Origin: Lentisphaerota bacterium
GTDB lineage: Bacteria; Verrucomicrobiota; Lentisphaeria; Victivallales; Victivallaceae
Length of the DNA: 64,000 nt
Assembly (NCBI GenBank): GCA_015061815.1
Contig: SUVW01000004.1
Span: 82,205-146,204 of the forward strand
Direction of reading: 5' to 3'
The translations under genes and the position numbers were made by a program. This document shows positions 59,244 to 64,000 of this stretch, piece by piece. Under the pieces are notes generated by a model. It made no database searches. It was not told where the DNA came from and worked only from the letters and a program-made list of their open reading frames with translations. Within the stretch, counting starts at the first letter, position 1, and every line of letters starts with the position of its first letter.

Positions 59244-60857
59244 ATGTTTTCAACAATAAACAAATGGGTTGTTGCTGCATTAATTGCTTCCGGAGTGCTG
59301 TTGGTTTCCGGAGTCATATTACATGATTACCCTTTCATGGATGTTGCTACCAGATATGCCCCGATGGCAGAAGCTTTTGCGGAAGGTGATTGGGATTTCG
59401 CATTTCATCCGCGAATTCAATCTTTGCAAGTTATTTCGGGAGGAATAATCTGCTTTCTGACAGGATTGGATGGCCACATGGCGCAAAAGACAGCATCTGC
59501 ATTGTGGCATATTATCGGAGGTTTTCTCATCTTTTTCATGTTGCGCGACATTTACCCGAAAAAACGTTTTATCGCTTGGGGCAGCACTGTTTTTTACGCA
59601 TTTTTCCCTTACTCTTTTCATGTAGCTGTTTCCGGGATGCGTGATTCAGCCAAAACAACTCTTCTTATTTTGACAGCCTGGGGATTGATAAAAATTTTAC
59701 AAAACAATCGCCGTTGGAACGGCTACTGGATGCTTGGTATCGGCTGTGCTTTATCTGTAATCCTGCGGGCTGATACTGTCATGTCAGGCATTGCCTGTCT
59801 ATTCACCGGGATGGTGATTGAATGTCGTGAAAAAAAGTTCCCGTTATATTCTGTTTTACCGGCAATACTGACGGCATCTACCCTGATTGCAGCCAGTGCC
59901 ATAAACGGATTTGTCGGGGGAGCCGCTATGCCGGATTACCGCTTCGCCAAAGTTTTTCACGAGTTATCCGGGAGGATGCCGGAAATTACTGATGCGTTGC
60001 TTGTCATCGGCGGACTGTTGATATTGATGCTGCTGACGGCCAAACTGGCAGCAATATGTGTTGACTTTTTCGGGATTGCAATAATCATTGAATTGATGAT
60101 TGCCGGTACTGTAATTATTTCGGTATATTCTGCTTCTGAAGTCACTTCGCTGCAAATCGCGGAATTTTTATCCGAATTATTCAAAGGCTTTTACCGTTTT
60201 GCAGGAGTATTTATATTTTTAACAATTCTGGTGCGTTTATGGCAAAATAAATTAACTGCTCCGGAAATAATTCTGATCCTGGTCGGACTTATAAACGCCG
60301 TATTGAATATACTGCCGATGCAGTTGTTTCACCATTTGTATGTTGACAGCCGTTACCTTTATGCCGGGGTGGTATTGCTCTCGGGAATTTTCATTATCGG
60401 GATTGAAAGTATTTATCGCTGGCTGCATCAATATGTGAATCATAAATTCTGTCATATTTTACTGCTGTTGAGCTGTGCCGCTATCATTGTTGCATTTTCC
60501 ATCCACGCATTTCAACCGACAATACGTCACTATACCCGGGCAATAAACGGTCGGGCAAGTGCCATGCAGTTGACCGAAATGATCCGGAAAGATTATAATG
60601 GACCGGCAACCGGTCAGGTTAAATTATCCTTGTCCGACTACAAAAGTAAAAAACATCCGAAAGTATTTTTCCGTCAGGTGACGCTGGTTATGAACAGTGC
60701 CTATCTGGCCGGGGGGAGTCTGGCAGATTGGTACCGGGATGCTGATTATGTGGTTTCCTGCGACGGTCCGGGCAAATCTCCGGTAAAATTGAAACTTATC
60801 GGCAAAACCGATGTCCCGGGACAGCCGGAATACAGTTTATGGAGGGTGATAAAATGA
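59244..60857 (+). CDS. Putative GT-C membrane glycosyltransferase
   Basis: 537 residues, around 11-12 hydrophobic segments. The first extracytoplasmic loop holds acidic residues (DYPFMDVATRYAPMAEAFAE, GDWDFAFHPR) in the position where PMT/ArnT-like GT-C enzymes carry their catalytic Asp. The C-terminus is a soluble domain (about 440-537). GT-C enzymes use polyprenyl-phosphate sugars, which the DPM1-like GT2 enzyme at 48475 could supply. AGGAGAA precedes the ATG by about 6 nt. The last codons overlap the next start by 4 nt. Confidence 0.6.
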   Translation: MFSTINKWVVAALIASGVLLVSGVILHDYPFMDVATRYAPMAEAFAEGDWDFAFHPRIQSLQVISGGIICFLTGLDGHMAQKTASALWHIIGGFLIFFMLRDIYPKKRFIAWGSTVFYAFFPYSFHVAVSGMRDSAKTTLLILTAWGLIKILQNNRRWNGYWMLGIGCALSVILRADTVMSGIACLFTGMVIECREKKFPLYSVLPAILTASTLIAASAINGFVGGAAMPDYRFAKVFHELSGRMPEITDALLVIGGLLILMLLTAKLAAICVDFFGIAIIIELMIAGTVIISVYSASEVTSLQIAEFLSELFKGFYRFAGVFIFLTILVRLWQNKLTAPEIILILVGLINAVLNILPMQLFHHLYVDSRYLYAGVVLLSGIFIIGIESIYRWLHQYVNHKFCHILLLLSCAAIIVAFSIHAFQPTIRHYTRAINGRASAMQLTEMIRKDYNGPATGQVKLSLSDYKSKKHPKVFFRQVTLVMNSAYLAGGSLADWYRDADYVVSCDGPGKSPVKLKLIGKTDVPGQPEYSLWRVIK

Positions 60858-62251
60858 ATATTTTTGCCAACGGCAGAATGCGTTCTTTTTCTCTGCTTTT
60901 TACGGATATCATATTTCTGATGATATCGATACTGTCGGCATTTGCGCTGTATAAACACTTCGGGGCGAAATATGAGATGGAAATCATATTTCAAACCTGG
61001 CCGGTACTTATCCTGTTGATCATCTTCAATTTAAGCGGCAGACTTTACTGCGGGAATCTTTTTTATCCCGGATTGGTCATTCATCCGGTGGAAGAACTGC
61101 GGCGGCTGACCTTGAGCTGTGCCGGCAGTTTTCTGCTGTTTTTTGCCATACTTGGTTTTGCCCGCACCAATACGTTGTTTTCGCGTGTGGCGTTATTGAC
61201 TTCGATGCTTTTGGCGATGGGGCTGCTGCCCTTCGGAAGAATCGTTTTACGTTACTTGCTGTGGAAATTCCGTTTGGGACAAATTCCGTCGATCATTGCC
61301 GGAGATGCGGAACAGGCGGCCGAGATCATCAACCGGATGCGGGATGACAACTACTGTATTCTGGAAATAACCGGCAGCTGCTGCGGAGGAAAGATCGCAG
61401 ATGATATTCCGGATATCAGCAAGGATGAGTTGTTGAAAAATTCTGCCGGGGGAAAGAGCAGTTATCTGATATACTGCAGCGGGAAAGAGAATAAAAATGA
61501 TGATTTGGAGGATCTGCTGCCGAAATTTCTGCACATACTGGTGGTGAATAACACCAACAAATTTCCGGTTTTATGGTCGTATCCGGTAAGTTTTTACCGT
61601 TATTTTTCCTTTGAAATAAGCAACCGTTTACTGCGCAGGAGCGTGGTTTTGCAGAAGCGGCTGCTGGAAGTATTTCTTTCAACTGTCGGTTTGCTGCTGG
61701 CTTTTATTCCCGGGATTTTTCTGGCATTGATAATCAAACTGTCCAGTCGGGGGCCGGTATTTTACAAAGCGAAACGTCTGGGGAAAAACGGGAAGACGAT
61801 CTATGTATTGAAGTTCCGCACGATGAACCCGGATGCCGATGAAAAGTTGGAACAGCTTCTGGCGGAGAATCCGGATATGAAAGCGGAATGGGAAAAGAAT
61901 TTCAAACTGGACAACGATCCGCGCATCACCCGGATCGGTCACTTTCTGCGCAAGACAAGTTTGGATGAATTACCGCAATTCTGGAATGTTCTGAAAGGGG
62001 AAATGTCATTGATCGGGCCGCGACCGATAGTTGAAAAAGAGGTCAAATATTATGGTAAAGATTATCCGGCTTTTGCCAGTGTCAAGCCGGGGATAACCGG
62101 TTTGTGGCAGGTATCCGGCAGGAGTGATATTGATTATGATGAAAGAGTTGCGCTGGATGTATTCTACGTGAACAATTGGTCATTGTGGATGGATTATTAC
62201 ATCTTCTGGGCGACATTCAACGCGGTACTTTTCCGCAGAGGAGCGAAGTAA
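60854..62251 (+). CDS. Polyprenyl-phosphate hexose-1-phosphate transferase (WbaP type)
   Basis: 465 residues from [12 protein letters not shown]. Four N-terminal membrane helices and a central variable domain precede the bacterial sugar-transferase domain. That domain begins at a re-entrant helix near residue 270, then [60 protein letters not shown] and [17 protein letters not shown]. It starts glycan synthesis by placing a sugar phosphate on undecaprenyl phosphate. ATG 60854 has GGAGG 8 nt upstream and overlaps the previous stop (ATGA); ATG 60839 is upstream of that SD. Confidence 0.93.
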   Translation: MNIFANGRMRSFSLLFTDIIFLMISILSAFALYKHFGAKYEMEIIFQTWPVLILLIIFNLSGRLYCGNLFYPGLVIHPVEELRRLTLSCAGSFLLFFAILGFARTNTLFSRVALLTSMLLAMGLLPFGRIVLRYLLWKFRLGQIPSIIAGDAEQAAEIINRMRDDNYCILEITGSCCGGKIADDIPDISKDELLKNSAGGKSSYLIYCSGKENKNDDLEDLLPKFLHILVVNNTNKFPVLWSYPVSFYRYFSFEISNRLLRRSVVLQKRLLEVFLSTVGLLLAFIPGIFLALIIKLSSRGPVFYKAKRLGKNGKTIYVLKFRTMNPDADEKLEQLLAENPDMKAEWEKNFKLDNDPRITRIGHFLRKTSLDELPQFWNVLKGEMSLIGPRPIVEKEVKYYGKDYPAFASVKPGITGLWQVSGRSDIDYDERVALDVFYVNNWSLWMDYYIFWATFNAVLFRRGAK

Positions 62252-62254
62252 AAA

Positions 62255-63631
62255 ATGGTTATCACAAGTACATGGTTGATGATGTTAGTGCAATCCATCC
62301 CTTTTTGGGCAATGCTTGCAATGACGTTTATCAATTTTAAGATTAAAAAGAGATTTTTCTGCATTTCAAATCTAGCATTGTCTTATCTGACACTGGCAAT
62401 GTTTGGAAGTATTTTTATGGTTCTCTGCCCGCGTACTGGCTGGCCCTATGTCCGGCTGGATGCCATGTTGTTTTTAACTGTATGTTTCATTTTGCTGACT
62501 CTTCCCGCTTTGTTCTTCAAAGACGGAAAGAAAGATGATCAAATGGAATTTATAGATATCCCAGATAAAGCAGTTCAAAAGATTTCCATTGGTCTTATCA
62601 TTCTGACAGTTCCTGCCAGTGTGATGTCGGCAATTATTGCCATTCCGGATATGATAAATTTTTTCCGGATGGGGGGGAATCGTGGCGCTTTCCGAGATCA
62701 ATTGGTTGATTATGGCGGTGGATTTTCATCTTTGCCTCAATTTCTGATACAATTCGGATTATCTTTTGGATTGATTGCTCTTTTTTGGCTGATTTATTGT
62801 ATTATATTCAATAAACTGGATAAATGGCGGATAATATTTCTTGCCATCGGAGCCATGGGACCTTGTGTTGCTTCATTGAGAATTGTTAACAGAAGCATCC
62901 TGTTGTTTAACTTTTTTCTTGTTGCAATCATTTTGTTTTTATTATTCGGATTTATTCCGGAGAAACGCAGAAAGCAAACGAAAAGATATGTTATTGTAAT
63001 CGTGACAATCCTATTGATCCCGTTCATGGCTATCACAATTGCCCGGTTCAAGAGTGACATAGTTTATTCCATTGGAAGTTATTTCTCAACAGGTCCATAC
63101 AGTTTCAATGCAAATTTTGCGGCAAGAAGCGAGGGGGGAATAAAACCGCTCAACGGATATTTGAACATTGGCTGGCCGCAATTTATATATGATAAATTGT
63201 TTGGTACGGACTATTATAAAAAAGCTGAAATGTATTATGACAACTACTATTATGCAGGAGATGCCAAGAGAGGAACTTCTCCGGAAGTAGATCTTGCGTA
63301 CCGAAGTATTTCCGGTGCTTATTCCTCGGAATTTTCAACCGCAATAGGTTGTTTCATCAAAGATTTTCACTTTGCCGCAGTTCTGGGTATTGTACTGTTG
63401 TTTTCAATATTTTTCAGCATATATTACTACTACAGTAAAAGAACGATTTCACAAGTATTTGTTTCTGCATTCTTTTTTTATTTTCTGTTTCAATCATCAA
63501 TGTTTAATCAATTAAAGATGAAAAATGGGGTTTTCCAAATATTTCTGATTGCAGCTTTTGCAATTTTCCTGAATCTGATACAACGCAAATGCACTGATTG
63601 CAATGCTGAAAATCTTCCGGCAAAACGATAG
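62255..63631 (+). CDS. Wzy-like polysaccharide polymerase (putative)
   Basis: 458 residues, about 10-12 membrane segments and a large hydrophilic loop at roughly 285-365 (NFAARSEGGIKPLNGYLNIG, YYDNYYYAGDAKRGTSPE). There is no strong family motif, as usual for Wzy proteins; the call rests on topology and on its place between a WbaP-type initiator and a flippase. Base composition is visibly more AT-rich than the core genes. The start follows the previous stop by 3 bp. Confidence 0.6.
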   Translation: MVITSTWLMMLVQSIPFWAMLAMTFINFKIKKRFFCISNLALSYLTLAMFGSIFMVLCPRTGWPYVRLDAMLFLTVCFILLTLPALFFKDGKKDDQMEFIDIPDKAVQKISIGLIILTVPASVMSAIIAIPDMINFFRMGGNRGAFRDQLVDYGGGFSSLPQFLIQFGLSFGLIALFWLIYCIIFNKLDKWRIIFLAIGAMGPCVASLRIVNRSILLFNFFLVAIILFLLFGFIPEKRRKQTKRYVIVIVTILLIPFMAITIARFKSDIVYSIGSYFSTGPYSFNANFAARSEGGIKPLNGYLNIGWPQFIYDKLFGTDYYKKAEMYYDNYYYAGDAKRGTSPEVDLAYRSISGAYSSEFSTAIGCFIKDFHFAAVLGIVLLFSIFFSIYYYYSKRTISQVFVSAFFFYFLFQSSMFNQLKMKNGVFQIFLIAAFAIFLNLIQRKCTDCNAENLPAKR

Positions 63632-63635
63632 AAAC

Positions 63636-64000
63636 ATGACATCTCTGCGTAAAAACTACATATTATCTCTGATCACCCAGACGGTCACGGTCATTTGTCC
63701 GCTGATCGTCACGCCTTTTGTTGCCCGGAGATTGCTGGCAGATAATATCGGGATTTTCAGTTTTACGGAATCAATTGTTTTTATCTTCAGTCTCTTTGCG
63801 TTGCTGGGAAGTCAAACACACGGACAAAGAGAAATTGCATACTGTCAGGGAAATAAACGAAAACAGCTGCAGACTTTTGCAGAAATTTTTCTTGCATCCG
63901 GAATCACAACAGGAATTGTTCTTGCGGGATATATCGTTTATACTTTATTGCAGACAAAATATCAGCTGATCTACTGGATCCAGGTTTTGGAACTGATCGC
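63636..64000 (+). CDS. Wzx-type polysaccharide flippase, N-terminal part
   Basis: The first 121 codons; the rest is beyond the window. The N-terminus reads MTSLRKNYILSLITQTVTVI, then ICPLIVTPFVARRLLADNIG and LLGSQTHGQREIAYCQGN, the typical opening of Wzx/MATE-like flippases that turn lipid-linked repeat units across the membrane. The start is uncertain: ATG 63636 fits family N-termini, ATG 63603 is in frame but overlaps the previous gene; neither has a good SD. Confidence 0.8.
   Translation, partial: MTSLRKNYILSLITQTVTVICPLIVTPFVARRLLADNIGIFSFTESIVFIFSLFALLGSQTHGQREIAYCQGNKRKQLQTFAEIFLASGITTGIVLAGYIVYTLLQTKYQLIYWIQVLELI

Overview
The window is bacterial and gene-dense, with short intergenic gaps, many 4-nt ATGA/GTGA start-stop overlaps, three tRNAs that encode their own CCA, and clear sigma-70-type promoters. 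Protein sequences look like a Gram-negative, polysaccharide-making bacterium of the PVC superphylum, possibly Lentisphaerota. The lineage is an inference from overall gene style; there is no rRNA or other decisive marker here.

Layout. Positions 1-14145 (minus strand) hold the translation/transcription core. Read in the direction of transcription it runs tRNA-Leu(GAG), tRNA-Thr(GGT), tuf, rpmG, tRNA-Trp(CCA), secE, nusG, rplK, rplA, rplJ, rplL, rpoB, rpoC, rpsL, rpsG (cut by the window edge). The 416-bp rplL-rpoB gap contains two terminator-like hairpins and four copies of a tiny hairpin whose loop is conserved while its stem covaries. Positions 14283-17858 (minus) carry speE, a purF-like gene without its catalytic cysteine, and ddh. 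Positions 18225-23284 (plus) carry a Gfo/Idh oxidoreductase, an SNF-family transporter, cdsA, an Lrp-type regulator and an aminotransferase.

Positions 23289-28409 (minus) are a compact aromatic amino-acid operon: DAHP synthase, chorismate mutase, aroA, then one polypeptide fusing AroB, prephenate dehydrogenase and AroK. Next come an O-antigen-ligase-like TPR protein and purU. Positions 31426-43567 (minus) form a cell-envelope cluster: a long TPR protein, ExbB, ExbD, a TonB-like protein, a membrane zinc-ribbon protein, a lipoprotein, two fused Bat proteins (BatB-BatC and BatD-BatE), a cysteine-rich protein resembling an inactivated PD-(D/E)XK nuclease, a periplasmic thioredoxin and DsbD. recA and gyrB follow.

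Positions 47332-58614 (minus) are a surface-sugar locus: nucleotide-sugar dehydrogenase, RfbF, RfbG, RfbH (CDP-3,6-dideoxy-sugar route), a NeuB-cupin fusion, a ThDP enzyme, a C-methyltransferase-like protein, a GT2 glycosyltransferase and an NAD-dependent epimerase/reductase. Positions 59244-64000 (plus) carry assembly functions: GT-C glycosyltransferase, WbaP-type initiating transferase, Wzy-like polymerase and a Wzx-like flippase cut by the window end. Between the two divergent halves lies a 629-bp gap with its own promoter and a strongly structured, probably non-coding RNA. The two sides together would make a Wzx/Wzy-assembled glycan with an unusual branched or C-methylated deoxysugar.

Best leads: the covarying hairpins before rpoB, the structured RNA at about 58792-59107, the AroB-TyrA-AroK fusion, the cysteine-less PurF, and the ThDP/NeuB-cupin/CDP-sugar combination.
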